From Geodermatophilus aquaeductus (lineage in GTDB: Bacteria > Actinomycetota > Actinomycetes > Mycobacteriales > Geodermatophilaceae): a stretch of DNA of 64,000 nt. The position numbers and the translations under genes were made by a program. Positions 16,738 through 25,755 of this stretch are shown piece by piece. The notes under the pieces are model-generated. The model worked only from the letters and a program-made list of their open reading frames with translations. It made no database searches and was not told where the DNA came from. The stretch lies in the NCBI RefSeq assembly GCF_900182545.1, contig NZ_FXTJ01000002.1, positions 1 to 64,000 on the forward strand. The letters are read 5' to 3'. The stretch's first letter is position 1; every line of letters begins with the position of its first letter.

Positions 16738-17022
16738 GTGTCGTACGGTCGATCCCTGGGCGCGCACCTGAAGTGTAGGAAGAGTGCCGCAGATCCGACG
16801 GGGCTCGAGAAGGCCGCCTACGTCCGAGCCGTCCTGGATCTCGAGGATCCGTCGAAGGCGCCGAGCAGGATCAAGGCTTTCAACGGATTGGCAGCGCGGT
16901 GCGCTGATTGCCCTGATGAGCACCGGTCAGCCGCTCGACGGGCCTGTGGCTGCATGAGGCGTGTGGCCCGGCTGATGATGGCGTCGACCAAGAAAGACCC
17001 TCATCCGCACGGACCCCCGTGA
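16738..17022 (+). CDS. Possible small cysteine-containing protein (94 residues)
   Basis: A GTG start lies 5 nt after AAGGAG and opens a frame of 94 codons starting MSYGRSLGAHLKCRKSAADP. It has cysteines in CADCPDEH and ACGCMRR that could bind metal, and a lysine-rich end. Its third codon positions are clearly less GC-rich than those of neighbouring genes, so it is either foreign or not coding. No family is recognised. Confidence 0.3.
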   Translation: MSYGRSLGAHLKCRKSAADPTGLEKAAYVRAVLDLEDPSKAPSRIKAFNGLAARCADCPDEHRSAARRACGCMRRVARLMMASTKKDPHPHGPP

Positions 17023-17057
17023 CCACTCAGCAGCGATGGCGCATCGGCCGGTCGGGG

Positions 17058-17249
17058 TCAGCCGAGGCGCAGCCCGTGCTCGGCCAGCGCCTCGTCGAGG
17101 ATGCGCAGCGCCTTCGGGCCCACGCCGTGCAGCGCGGCCAGCGTCGCGCGCGGGACGCCGGCGAGCTGCCCCAGACCGGTGTAGCCGGCCAGTTGCAGCG
17201 CCCGGGTGGCCGGGACTCCGATCCGGGGCAGCTCGTCGAGCGGGATCAC
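17058..17249 (-). CDS. Small helix-hairpin-helix DNA-binding-like protein
   Basis: A 63-residue protein starting at a GTG (VIPLDELPRIGVPATRAL). Two HhH-like units are visible: IGVPATRALQLAGYTGLGQL and LHGVGPKALRILDEAL, the latter with the GVGPKA hairpin that binds DNA backbone without sequence preference. It may be a nucleoid or repair accessory protein. The longer upstream frame is arginine/serine-rich noise and was not used. It is divergent from the DUF2252 gene. Confidence 0.6.
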   Translation of the reverse strand: MIPLDELPRIGVPATRALQLAGYTGLGQLAGVPRATLAALHGVGPKALRILDEALAEHGLRLG

Positions 17250-17358
17250 GGCGGGGACCCTGTCAGGAGCGGACGGCGCGCACCAGCCTCCGGCGGTCGC
17301 CGCGAGACGGGAGGACCGACGGGGGTCCGCGGCGCCGCCCCGGTGGGATGCTCGGACG

Positions 17359-18732
17359 ATGCCCTCCGCAGCGGCCGACGAGGTCGCGTCGTCGCTCCCG
17401 GTCGGGGCCGGCGACCAGCGGTCGCGCCGGGCCGCGGGCCGCGCGGCCCGGGAGCGCGCCCCACGACGCGACGTCGGCCGGGAGGACCCCGAGGACCGCG
17501 GACGCGACGCCCTCGCCGTCCTGCTGGCGCAGAACGCGATCCGCGCCGAGGACCTGCTGCCGGTCCGCAACGGCAGGATGGCGGCCAGCCCGTGGACCTA
17601 CTACCGCGGAGCCGCCGCGGTCATGGCCGCCGACCTGGGATCCCGTCCGCACAGCGGGCTCGTCGTGCAGCTCTGCGGCGACGCGCACCTGCTCAACTTC
17701 GGGCTGTGGGCCACTCCCGAGCGGAACCTGTCGTTCGACCTGCGGGACTTCGACGAGACGCTCCCCGGCCCGTTCGAGTGGGACGTCGCCCGGCTGGTGG
17801 CCAGCGTCGTCGTGCTGGCGCGCACCCACGGCGTGTCCGCCGGCGGTGCCGAGGAGGCGGTGGCCGCCTGCCTGCGCGCCTACCGGGAGCGGATGAGCGG
17901 GTACGCCGCCGCCCGCTGGCTCGACGTCTGGTACGACCTGGTCACCGTCGACCGGTTCCTCGGCGTGTTCTCCGAACCCGACCGGATCCGCGGCGCCGCC
18001 CACATCGAGCGCAGGGCCCGCAAGCGGACGCACCGCGGGGCGTTCCGGAAGCTCACCGAGCACCGCGGCGGGCACCTGCGGATCACCGAGGACCCGCCGA
18101 TCCGGCAGCACCGCGACGACGGCCTCGCAGAGGAGCTGTTCGCCGCCTACCGCGACAGCCTCGCCGACGAGCGGCGCCACCTGCTGGACCGGTTCACGCT
18201 CGTCGACACCGTCCGCCAGGTGGTCGGGGTCGGCAGCGTCGGCATGCGGGTGCACCTGCTCCTGCTGGAGGGCCGCGACGGGGGCGATCCGCTGTTCCTG
18301 CAGATCAAGCAGGCGGGCGCCTCGGTGTACGAGCCGTTCTGCGGGCCCAGCCGCTACGGCGGGCACGGCCGCCGGGTGGTCGAGGGCAAGCGGCTGGTGC
18401 AGAGCGCCACGGACGTGTTCGTCGGCTGGGCCGCGGCCCGCGGGCACGACTACTACGTGCGCCAGTTCCGGGACATGAAGGTCGTCGCCGACGGCGCGCT
18501 GGTCGCCCCGCGGCTCCGGGAGTTCGCCACCGCCTGCGGCGCGGTGCTCGCCCGCTCCCACGCGCGCACCGGCGATCCCGTCGCGATCACCGCCTACATC
18601 GGGAGGGGCCGGGCGTTCGACGAGGGCATGGGGACCTTCGCCGACGCCTACGCCGACCGGACCGAGCGCGACCACCGCCGGCTGGTCGACGCGCTCGCGT
18701 CCGGTCGGCTGCCCAGCGCCCCGGGCTGGTGA
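17359..18732 (+). CDS. DUF2252 family protein
   Basis: A 457-residue protein with a kinase-like fold signature of DUF2252: VQLCGDAHLLNFG, FDLRDFDETLPGPFEWDVARL, QIKQAGASV, and the late FRDMKVVADG and YADRTERDH. The conserved Asp and His residues resemble those of aminoglycoside-phosphotransferase-like enzymes, but the family has no established activity. The ATG at 17359 is chosen because the frame upstream is not conserved-looking. The stop overlaps the start of the VIT-family gene (GTGA), so the two are coupled. Confidence 0.85.
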   Translation: MPSAAADEVASSLPVGAGDQRSRRAAGRAARERAPRRDVGREDPEDRGRDALAVLLAQNAIRAEDLLPVRNGRMAASPWTYYRGAAAVMAADLGSRPHSGLVVQLCGDAHLLNFGLWATPERNLSFDLRDFDETLPGPFEWDVARLVASVVVLARTHGVSAGGAEEAVAACLRAYRERMSGYAAARWLDVWYDLVTVDRFLGVFSEPDRIRGAAHIERRARKRTHRGAFRKLTEHRGGHLRITEDPPIRQHRDDGLAEELFAAYRDSLADERRHLLDRFTLVDTVRQVVGVGSVGMRVHLLLLEGRDGGDPLFLQIKQAGASVYEPFCGPSRYGGHGRRVVEGKRLVQSATDVFVGWAAARGHDYYVRQFRDMKVVADGALVAPRLREFATACGAVLARSHARTGDPVAITAYIGRGRAFDEGMGTFADAYADRTERDHRRLVDALASGRLPSAPGW

Positions 18733-19412
18733 CCGTGTCCGGGATGTGGTCCCGGGTCGACCGCGCCCGGGTCCGCGAGCACGTCGTCGACACCAACGAC
18801 GGGATCATCGCCTCGGCGGGCATCGTCGAGGGGCTGCTCGGCGCGGGGGCGGGCAGCCGGATCCTGCTCGTCGCCTCGCTGGCCGCCATGGCCGGGGGCG
18901 GGCTCGCCCTGGGCGGCATGCGGTACGCCGAGACGGCCGACGAGCGCGACGCCCGGCAGGCGGTCCTCGAGGCCGAGCGCCGCCGGATCGACCTCGCGCC
19001 GGCCGAGGAGGAGACCGAGCTGGCCGGGCTCTACCGGGACAGGGGCCTGTCCCCGCAGCTCGCCCGCGCCGTCGCCGCCGAGCTCAGCGCGGGGGACGCC
19101 CTGGCCGCCCACGCCGAGGCCGAGTACGGCCTGTCCACCCGCGACCACCCGCCCGCCCCGTGGACCGTCGCCGTGGTGGCGGGGCTGGGGTTCGCGCTCG
19201 GGGCCGGCGTCCCCCTGCTGGTGGTCCTGCTGGCCGCGCCGGCGTGGCGCAGCGTCGTCACGGTCGTGGCGGTCGTCGCGGCGCTGTCCCTCACCGCGCT
19301 GGCGATCGCCTCGGTCAGCGGGACGAGCGTCGCCCGCACCGTGCTCCGCACCGTCTCCATCGGCCTGCTCACGATGCTGGTGACGTTCGTCGGGGGCTCG
19401 CTGCTGGGGTGA
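18729..19412 (+). CDS. VIT1/CCC1 (DUF125) family membrane transporter
   Basis: A 227-residue membrane protein with the family start HVVDTNDGIIASAGIVEGLLGAG, in which D and N residues line the ion path. Two helices follow, then a charged cytoplasmic stretch (about 75-135, ERDARQAVLEAERRRI), and three C-terminal helices. Relatives move Fe2+ or Mn2+ out of the cytoplasm in exchange for protons. The cytoplasmic stretch corresponds to the metal-binding domain of plant VIT1 and contains several Glu residues (PAEEETELAGL). It is translationally coupled to the DUF2252 gene. Confidence 0.85.
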   Translation: MTVSGMWSRVDRARVREHVVDTNDGIIASAGIVEGLLGAGAGSRILLVASLAAMAGGGLALGGMRYAETADERDARQAVLEAERRRIDLAPAEEETELAGLYRDRGLSPQLARAVAAELSAGDALAAHAEAEYGLSTRDHPPAPWTVAVVAGLGFALGAGVPLLVVLLAAPAWRSVVTVVAVVAALSLTALAIASVSGTSVARTVLRTVSIGLLTMLVTFVGGSLLG

Positions 19413-19424
19413 TCCCCCGCGCCG

Positions 19425-20507
19425 TCAGAGCACGACGACGTGGCCGGCGCGCGGGTCGGCGGTCCCGGCCTGCACCTCCCGCCAGACCCGCTCCAGCGCC
19501 TCCGGTCCCGCCCCCTCGACGACGTCGACCCAGGTGGCGGCCACCGGCGCGAACGCGCGCCACGACTCGGCGAAGCGCCGGTCCAGACCCGGCCGGCCCC
19601 AGTCCCCGATGCGCTTGCGCATCTGGTCGGGGGCGAAGAACATCGCCGGCCCGGTGTCGGCCAGCGTCCCCGCGACCGCCGCCTCCTGGTTCGTGACGCC
19701 CACGACGACCTCGTGCACGAGTCGGTCCCCCAGGTGCGCCCGCAGCGCGGCGGTCAGCTCGGGTGAGCCGGCGAGGTCGGCGTAGAGGGCGGGGCGGTCG
19801 AGCGGCAGCCGGTCGACCTCGGCGTAGGTCAGCACCCGGTCGTAGCAGCCCAGGCCGCGGACGAACGCGGTGTTGCGCGGCGACGTCAGCCCGACCACCT
19901 CGATCCCCTGGCGGTGCAGGCCGAACGCGGCGCCGTAGGCCGTCTTGCTCGACGCCGAGGACAGCACGACGCTCCGCGCCCCCAGGAGGTCGTTGTCGAC
20001 CAGCCAGTCGACCAGCATGAACGACGTCCAGTACAGCGGGCGGAAGAGCACCTGCAGGTCCTCCTGCGCGGCGTCGTACGCGGGGTCGGCGCCGGTCAAC
20101 GCGTAGGCGTTGTACGGCGAGGGCAGCGTCGCCCGGTGCGGGCTCGCGTCGCGGAACCCCCGCTCGTCCACGCGTCCCGGCCGCACCCGCAGGTGCGACG
20201 CGGTCGGCAGATAGCCGTACAGGCGGGCCCCGACGCCGACACCGTCGGCCTCCGACGCGACGACCTCGGCGAAACCCCAGACCGGCACCGTGCCCCACCC
20301 GGGCGGGGCGGGGAAGAACTCCCAGTAGCGGAAGGAGTCCCCGAGCACGGCGTAGGTCACGTTGTTGGCGGTCAGCCCGACCCGCTCCACGCGCAGCAGC
20401 GCCTCACCCGGCTGCAGCGGGGCGAGCTCCAGCGCCCGACGGCGCGTCCGGGACAGGTCGTCGCGCGCCACCTGGAGGGTCCAGCCCGGCGGCGTCGGGT
20501 CGCTCAT
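19425..20507 (-). CDS. DUF2855 family protein
   Basis: A 360-residue protein of the DUF2855 family, distantly like quinone oxidoreductases (medium-chain reductase fold). Visible features: VERVGLTANNVTYAVLGD, FFPAPPGWGTVPVWGFAEVV, FRPLYWTSFMLVDWL and a Rossmann-like VVLSSASSKTAYGAAFGL. No zinc-binding cysteines are present. It starts at an ATG and is convergent with the VIT-family gene. Function unknown; perhaps an NAD(P)H-dependent enoyl reductase. Confidence 0.82.
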   Translation of the reverse strand: MSDPTPPGWTLQVARDDLSRTRRRALELAPLQPGEALLRVERVGLTANNVTYAVLGDSFRYWEFFPAPPGWGTVPVWGFAEVVASEADGVGVGARLYGYLPTASHLRVRPGRVDERGFRDASPHRATLPSPYNAYALTGADPAYDAAQEDLQVLFRPLYWTSFMLVDWLVDNDLLGARSVVLSSASSKTAYGAAFGLHRQGIEVVGLTSPRNTAFVRGLGCYDRVLTYAEVDRLPLDRPALYADLAGSPELTAALRAHLGDRLVHEVVVGVTNQEAAVAGTLADTGPAMFFAPDQMRKRIGDWGRPGLDRRFAESWRAFAPVAATWVDVVEGAGPEALERVWREVQAGTADPRAGHVVVL

Positions 20508-20543
20508 GGCCCGGACGGTAGTGCCGGGGACGTGCGCACGGGC

Positions 20544-21125
20544 TCAGCCGCGGACGGCGCGCACCAGCCTCCGCACGCCGAGGACCGCACCGCCGACGCC
20601 GGCGACCCACGGCCCCAGGACGACCACCGGGTCGAGGAGCTGGTGCCGGACGTCGGAGCGCCCGCGCCGCGACCGCACCCCGCCGCGGGTGAACTCCGTC
20701 CTCAGCCCGGTGGCCGGCACGTCGGGCCGGCCGGAGGCGAAGGACCGCAGGTGGTGCTCCCACGCGTCCACCCGGTCGCCGACCACCAGCAGCACCCAGT
20801 GCGCCAGCCGGCCCTCGCTGAAGCGGGCGTAGGCCAACCGCCGGATCGCCCCGGACAGGCCGCTCAGCGGCTGGGCGGTGCCGAACACCGGCGTGACGAA
20901 GGCGTGCTCGATCGAGTGCTCGCGGCCCTCGCCGCCCGGCTGGCGCTCCGGGAAGTCCCAGTGGGCGCCGGTGTCGGACGGGTACTGCAGCCGCGGGTAC
21001 GACGGCCGGTCGGCCGGGTCGAGGTCGGCGCCCCAGCCGGGGATGCGGGCGCGGAGCTCCTCCCGGCTCGGCGGTGGCGTGCGCTTGTCCCGGACGTACG
21101 CGCTCGGGATGTCCGACTGGGTCAT
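20544..21125 (-). CDS. Conserved-looking protein of unknown function (193 residues)
   Basis: It begins MTQSDIPSAYVRDKRTPPPSR and contains PGWGADLDPADRPSYPRL, HWDFPERQPG and HSIEHAFVTPVFGTAQPLSGLSG. A single hydrophobic stretch near the C-terminus (LLDPVVVLGPWVAGVGGAVL) could be a membrane anchor. The high third-position GC and the 12-nt gap to the alcohol dehydrogenase support a real gene in the same operon. I cannot assign a family. Confidence 0.7.
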   Translation of the reverse strand: MTQSDIPSAYVRDKRTPPPSREELRARIPGWGADLDPADRPSYPRLQYPSDTGAHWDFPERQPGGEGREHSIEHAFVTPVFGTAQPLSGLSGAIRRLAYARFSEGRLAHWVLLVVGDRVDAWEHHLRSFASGRPDVPATGLRTEFTRGGVRSRRGRSDVRHQLLDPVVVLGPWVAGVGGAVLGVRRLVRAVRG

Positions 21126-21137
21126 CGTGGCTCTCCC

Positions 21138-22286
21138 TCAGGCCGCGTCGGGCACGATCAGCGGCTTGATGCAGCCGTCGAGCTTGCTGGAGAACACGTG
21201 GTAGGCCTCCGCGATGTCCTCGAGCGGGAAGCGGTGGGTGACCACCTCGCGCGGGGTCAGGTGGCCGTTGCGCACGTGCTCGAACATCCGCGGCCACTGC
21301 CGCTTCACCGGCGTCTGGTTCATCCGCAGGGTGAGGCCCTTGTTCATGGCGTCGCCGAACTTCACCGCGTTGGGGATCGGCCCGTAGGCGCCCACCACCG
21401 AGACGGTGCCGCCCTTGCGGACGCCGTCGATGGCCCAGTTGAGCGCGACCGGCGACCCGCCCTGCACCTTCAGCTTGGTGCCGGTCACCTGCTGCAGGAA
21501 GTTGCCGTCGGCCTCCGCGCCCACCGCCTCGATGACGACGTCCGCGCCCAGGTAGTCGGTCTGCTTCTTCATCTCGACGACGACGTCGTCGTACTCGTCG
21601 TAGTCGATCGTCTCGGCGTGGGCCATGGTCCGCGCCTTCTCCAGCCGCTCCTGCAGGTGGTCGACGACGATCACCCGGCCGGCGCCCATCAGCCACGAGG
21701 ACTGCGCCGCGACCAGGCCGACCGGCCCGGCGCCGAGCACCACGACCGTGTCCCCCTCGGCGATCTCGCCGAGCTGGGCGCCGAAGTAGCCGGTGGCGGC
21801 GGCGTCGGTGAGGACGACGGCGTCCTCGTCGTGCATCCAGTCGGGGATCTTCGCCGGGCCGACGTCGGCGCACGGGACGCGGACGTACTGCGACTGGCCG
21901 CCGTCGTAGCCACCGGTGGTGTGCGAGTAGCCGTAGATGCCGCCGACCGCCGTCGCGTTCGGGTTGACGTTGTGGCAGTTGGAGTACAGGCCGCGGGCGC
22001 AGAACCAGCAGGACCCGCAGAAGATGTTGAACGGCACCATCACCCGGTCGCCGACCTGCAGGTTCTGCACCGAGGGGCCGACCCGCTCGACGACGCCGAT
22101 GAACTCGTGGCCGAACGTGTGTCCGATCCGGGTGTCCGGCATGAGCCCGTGGTACAGGTGCAGGTCTGAGCCGCAGATGGCGGCCAGCGTCACCCGGACG
22201 ATCGCGTCGTTCGGGTGCTCGATCGCCGGGATGTCCTTGTCCTCGACCCGCACCTTGTACGGGCCCCGGTAGACCATCGCGCGCAC
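21138..22286 (-). CDS. Zinc-dependent alcohol dehydrogenase (MDR family)
   Basis: A 382-residue medium-chain dehydrogenase. Catalytic zinc ligands lie in AAICGSDLHLYHG and GHTFGHEFIGVV; the structural zinc site is FCGSCWFCARGLYSNC. The NAD(P) site is VVVLGAGPVGLVAAQ. The SHTTGGYDGGQSQYVRVP segment groups it with formaldehyde dehydrogenase-like or glutathione-independent enzymes. The GTG at 22286 has AGGAGAAGGGG close upstream; an ATG at 22277 is also possible. It forms an operon with the 193-residue gene. Confidence 0.85.
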   Translation of the reverse strand: MRAMVYRGPYKVRVEDKDIPAIEHPNDAIVRVTLAAICGSDLHLYHGLMPDTRIGHTFGHEFIGVVERVGPSVQNLQVGDRVMVPFNIFCGSCWFCARGLYSNCHNVNPNATAVGGIYGYSHTTGGYDGGQSQYVRVPCADVGPAKIPDWMHDEDAVVLTDAAATGYFGAQLGEIAEGDTVVVLGAGPVGLVAAQSSWLMGAGRVIVVDHLQERLEKARTMAHAETIDYDEYDDVVVEMKKQTDYLGADVVIEAVGAEADGNFLQQVTGTKLKVQGGSPVALNWAIDGVRKGGTVSVVGAYGPIPNAVKFGDAMNKGLTLRMNQTPVKRQWPRMFEHVRNGHLTPREVVTHRFPLEDIAEAYHVFSSKLDGCIKPLIVPDAA

Positions 22287-22379
22287 GGGATCCCCTTCTC
22301 CTGGTCCTGCCGGGCGCTGCTCACCGGCGCCGCAGCAGTGCCCGCGCGCGGGAGCCGGGAAACCGCTCGACCCCGTCCG

Positions 22380-22385
22380 TAGCGT
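22380..22385 (+). promoter_or_regulatory. -10 box TAGCGT, leaderless arrangement
   Basis: TAGCGT is followed by 7 nt and then the ATG at 22393, which puts the start codon at the expected +1. No Shine-Dalgarno is present. No good -35 is seen. Confidence 0.45.
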
Positions 22386-22392
22386 CGGGCGC

Positions 22393-22740
22393 ATGACCAC
22401 GTCCCCCGTGCTCGAGCCGGTGCACCGTCCGGAGGACGGCGAGCTCGTCGGTCACGTCTCGGCCGGGGATGCCGTCACCGACGACGGCCGGTGGACGGCG
22501 CACGCCGTGTTCGGCGCCCCGCTGCGGACCGTCGGCACCCGCGAGGAGGCGGTGTCCTTCCTGCGCACCCGCGGGCTGGCCCTGCTCGCCGACCGCTGGA
22601 CCTACACGCCCGCCGACGGCGAGCCGCGCACCGCGTGGCTGGTCGAGGCCCGCCCCGGCGCCGTCGTCGTCCGGTTCGGATACGACCCGGCGTCGGTGCC
22701 GCTCACCGGCCCGGAGCTGGCGCGGCTCACCCCGGCATAG
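22393..22740 (+). CDS. Hypothetical protein (115 residues)
   Basis: It starts MTTSPVLEPVHRPEDGELVG and has alternating beta-strand-like stretches (WTAHAVFGAPL, TAWLVEARPGAVVVRFGY). Strong third-position GC bias and a matching -10 box support a real gene. No family is recognised. It is divergent from the alcohol dehydrogenase and 28 nt before the FAD monooxygenase, so it may be cotranscribed with that gene. Confidence 0.65.
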   Translation: MTTSPVLEPVHRPEDGELVGHVSAGDAVTDDGRWTAHAVFGAPLRTVGTREEAVSFLRTRGLALLADRWTYTPADGEPRTAWLVEARPGAVVVRFGYDPASVPLTGPELARLTPA

Positions 22741-22768
22741 CGGACCCTCCCGTCGGCGTTCCGCGGGT

Positions 22769-23845
22769 GTGAGCAGCCCGCGGGACGTCGACGTCGTGGT
22801 GATCGGTGCGGGCCAGGCCGGCCTGTCCGCCGCATACCACCTGGCCCGCCAGGGGTTCGCGCCCGGCAGCGGCTCCGTCGTCCTCGACGGAGACGCCGCG
22901 CCGGGCGGGGCCTGGCAGCACCGCTGGCCCTCGCTCACCCTCGCGACGACGCACCGGGTGCACGAGCTGCCCGGCCTGCCCTTCACGCCGGCGTCGGAGG
23001 AGCTGCCCGCCGCCGAGGCGGTGCCGGCGTACTTCGCCGAGTACGAGCGGCGCTTCGGCCTGTCGGTGCAGCGGCCGGTGCGGGTGTCCGCGGTCCGCCG
23101 CGACGGCGACGGCCGGTTCCTCGTCGAGTCCTCCGCGGGGGTGTGGCGGGCCCGCGGCGTCGTCAACGCCACCGGCACCTGGACCCGGCCGTTCGTGCCG
23201 CACTACCCCGGTCAGGAGGCCTTCCGCGGCCGGCAGCTGCACACCGTCGGCTACCGCGGCGCGGCGGAGCTCGCCGGGCTGTCGGTGGTGGTCGTCGGCG
23301 GCGGCGCCTCGGCGGTGCAGCTGCTCGGCGAGATCGCCCCGGTCGCGCGCACCACCTGGGTGACCCGCCGTCCACCGGTGTGGCGCGAGGGCCCCTTCGG
23401 CGAGCAGCAGGGCCGGGAGGCGGTGGCGCGGGTCGAGGCCGCCGTCCGCGCCGGCCGGATGCCCGGCAGCGTCGTCGGCGTGACCGGCCTGGTGGTGACC
23501 CCGTGGGTGCGCCGGGCCCTCGACGACGGCGTCCTCACCCGGCTGCCGGTGTTCGACCGGCTCACCCCCGACGGCGTGGCCTGGGACGACGGCCGGACGG
23601 TGCGGGCCGACGTGATCCTGTGGGCCACCGGCTTCCGCGCCGCCGTCGGCCACCTCGCCCCGCTGCGGCTGCGCACCCGCGACGGCGTCATCCCGGTGGA
23701 CGGCACCACCGCCGTCGACGAGCCGCGCCTGCAGCTGGTCGGCTACGGGCCCAGCGCGAGCACCATCGGCGCCACCCGGGCCGGGCGCAGCGCGGCGGTG
23801 GCGCTGCGCCGGGAGCTCGGCGCCGACCTCGCCCGGACCGCCTGA
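22769..23845 (+). CDS. Flavin-containing monooxygenase-like oxidoreductase
   Basis: A 358-residue protein with the FAD-binding motif VVVIGAGQAGLSAAYHL near the start, the second nucleotide-binding motif VVVVGGGASAVQLLGEIA (about 175) and the C-terminal LWATGFRAAVGHLAPL, which matches the ATG motif of class B flavin monooxygenases. The short linker GGAWQHRWPSLTL resembles the YUCCA/CzcO-like subgroup. The GTG at 22769 directly precedes the Rossmann strand. Substrate unknown. Confidence 0.82.
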   Translation: MSSPRDVDVVVIGAGQAGLSAAYHLARQGFAPGSGSVVLDGDAAPGGAWQHRWPSLTLATTHRVHELPGLPFTPASEELPAAEAVPAYFAEYERRFGLSVQRPVRVSAVRRDGDGRFLVESSAGVWRARGVVNATGTWTRPFVPHYPGQEAFRGRQLHTVGYRGAAELAGLSVVVVGGGASAVQLLGEIAPVARTTWVTRRPPVWREGPFGEQQGREAVARVEAAVRAGRMPGSVVGVTGLVVTPWVRRALDDGVLTRLPVFDRLTPDGVAWDDGRTVRADVILWATGFRAAVGHLAPLRLRTRDGVIPVDGTTAVDEPRLQLVGYGPSASTIGATRAGRSAAVALRRELGADLARTA

Positions 23846-23985
23846 CCTCCCCGGGTCCCACCCCGGCCGGTCGTGGGGGACGGTTCAGGGTCCGGTGGGG
23901 GGATCGCCCGATGCGGCGTGCACGGCCGCGCCGGGACGCTTCCCGCCATGACCTCCTCGCCCTCCCCCGCCCCGGCGGTGACCCG

Positions 23986-24906
23986 GTGATCGTCGCCAGC
24001 GTCCTCACCAAGCGCTACGGCGAACGGGTCGCCGTCGACCGCGTCTCCTTCACCGTCCGGCCCGGCCGGGTCACCGGCTTCCTCGGCCCCAACGGCGCCG
24101 GCAAGTCGACGACGATGCGGATGATCATCGGCCTCGACCGGCCCACCGAGGGCTCGGTCACCGTCGACGGCATCCGCTATCTCGACTGTCCCGCTCCGCT
24201 GCGCGCGGTCGGTGCCCTGCTCGAGGCGCGCGCGCTGCACCCGGGCCGCACCGCCTGGGCGCACCTGCGCTGGATGGCCGCGTCCAACGGCATCCCCGCG
24301 TCCCGCGTCGACGAGGTGCTCGGCCTGGTCGGCCTGGAGGCGGTGGCCGGCCAGCGGGTCGGCCGGTTCTCCCTCGGCATGGGCCAGCGGCTGGGCATCG
24401 CCGCCGCCCTGCTCGGCGACCCGCCGGTCGTCGTCCTCGACGAGCCGGTCAACGGCCTGGACCCCGAGGGCATCCGCTGGGTGCGCACCCTGGCCCGCGA
24501 CCTCGCCGCCGAGGGCCGCACGGTGCTCGTCTCCAGCCACCTCATGGCCGAGATGGCGCTGACCGCCGACCACCTCGTCGTCATCGGCCGCGGCCGGGTC
24601 CTCGCCGACCTCCCGACCGCCGACTTCATCGCCGAGCACGCCGCCTCGTACGTGCGCGTGCGCACCCCGCAGCCGGGCGAGCTCGCCGAGCTGCTGCGGC
24701 GCTCCGGCGCCGACGTCACCCGCGAGGGCGACGAGCTGCGCGTGCAGGGCGTCGACGCCGCCGCCACCGGTGAGCTCGCCGCCGGCGCGGGCCTCGTGCT
24801 GCACGAGCTCGGCCTCGTCCGCTCGTCCCTCGAGGACGCCTTCATGACCCTGACCGCCGGCAGCGTCGAGTTCGCCGCCGCCCGTCCCGCCGAGGTGACC
24901 CGGTGA
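23986..24906 (+). CDS. ABC transporter ATP-binding protein
   Basis: A 306-residue ABC ATPase of the drug/antibiotic exporter type: Walker A GPNGAGKSTTMRM, signature FSLGMGQRLGIAAAL, Walker B VVVLDEPVNGLDPEG and H-loop LVSSHLMAEM. It has the usual C-terminal extension (about 220-300). The GTG at 23986 begins the first beta-strand (VIVASVLTKRYG). The stop overlaps the permease start as GTGA, so the two genes form one transporter. Substrate unknown. Confidence 0.88.
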   Translation: MIVASVLTKRYGERVAVDRVSFTVRPGRVTGFLGPNGAGKSTTMRMIIGLDRPTEGSVTVDGIRYLDCPAPLRAVGALLEARALHPGRTAWAHLRWMAASNGIPASRVDEVLGLVGLEAVAGQRVGRFSLGMGQRLGIAAALLGDPPVVVLDEPVNGLDPEGIRWVRTLARDLAAEGRTVLVSSHLMAEMALTADHLVVIGRGRVLADLPTADFIAEHAASYVRVRTPQPGELAELLRRSGADVTREGDELRVQGVDAAATGELAAGAGLVLHELGLVRSSLEDAFMTLTAGSVEFAAARPAEVTR

Positions 24907-25721
24907 CCGCTCAGACCCTGACCCCGCCGCGCACCGCAGCCGCCCCTCCCGGCGGCGCCGGCCTCCCCCGCGCGCTGCACGCGGAGTGGATCAAGCTCTG
25001 GACGGTGCGCTCCACCGGCTGGTCGGTGGCCGCGATGGTGGCGCTCGGCGCCGGGCTGACCACGCTGGTGTGCGCGCTGGTGGCGCCGGAGCTGGCCGGC
25101 GGCCAGGAGAGCGAGCCGATCGGGGCGTTCATCACCTGGGGACTGCTGTTCGCGCAGGTGACCGCCGTGGTGCTCGGTGCGCTGACCGTCACCGCCGAGT
25201 ACGGCACCGGGATGATCCGCGCGACGCTGGCCGCCACACCGCGCCGCGGCACGGTGCTGGCCGCCAAGGCGCTGGTGCTCAGCGGCACGCTGTTCGTGGC
25301 CGGCGTCGTCACGGCGTTCCTCGGCTGGCTGGGCGGCAACGCGTTCCTCTCGGCGGAGGGCATCGGCATCTCCCTCGGCGACGACGGGATGCTGCGCTCG
25401 CTCCTCGGCAGCGGCCTGTACATGGCCGGGCTCGGGCTGCTGGCGATGGCCGTCGGCCTGCTGCTGCGCTCCACCGCGGCGGCGGTCTCGGTGGTGCTAG
25501 CGCTGGTGTTCCTGGTCGGCAACCTGGTGATGCTGCTGCCGGGCTCCCTCGGCGAGTGGCTGACCAAGCTGATGCCGGGCAACGCCGGGTCGCGGATCGC
25601 CATGCCGGAGTCGTTCAACCCGCTGCTGCTCGACCCGTGGCCCGGGTTCGCCGTCTTCGCCGCCGAGGTCGCCGTCGTCCTCGCCGTCGCGGCGGTGACC
25701 TTCTCCCGCCGGGACGCGTGA
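24903..25721 (+). CDS. ABC transporter permease (ABC-2 type)
   Basis: A 272-residue membrane protein starting MTAQTLTPPRTAAAPP, with the family entry LHAEWIKLWTVRSTGW and six hydrophobic segments, including VTAVVLGALTVTAEYGTGMI and the last AVFAAEVAVVLAVAAVTF. The EYGTGMIRATLA motif is typical of ABC-2 permeases that pair with short exporter ATPases. Coupled to the upstream ATPase. Confidence 0.87.
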   Translation: MTAQTLTPPRTAAAPPGGAGLPRALHAEWIKLWTVRSTGWSVAAMVALGAGLTTLVCALVAPELAGGQESEPIGAFITWGLLFAQVTAVVLGALTVTAEYGTGMIRATLAATPRRGTVLAAKALVLSGTLFVAGVVTAFLGWLGGNAFLSAEGIGISLGDDGMLRSLLGSGLYMAGLGLLAMAVGLLLRSTAAAVSVVLALVFLVGNLVMLLPGSLGEWLTKLMPGNAGSRIAMPESFNPLLLDPWPGFAVFAAEVAVVLAVAAVTFSRRDA

Positions 25722-25755
25722 GCACCGGCCGGCCGGCACCAGGCACAGTGGAGGG

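Noticed and set aside
23948..23989. Small leader peptide (ATG at 23948, 13 codons) before the ABC ATPase
   Set aside because: It resembles a start codon of the ATPase in another frame but is too short to support; the GTG at 23986 begins the domain.
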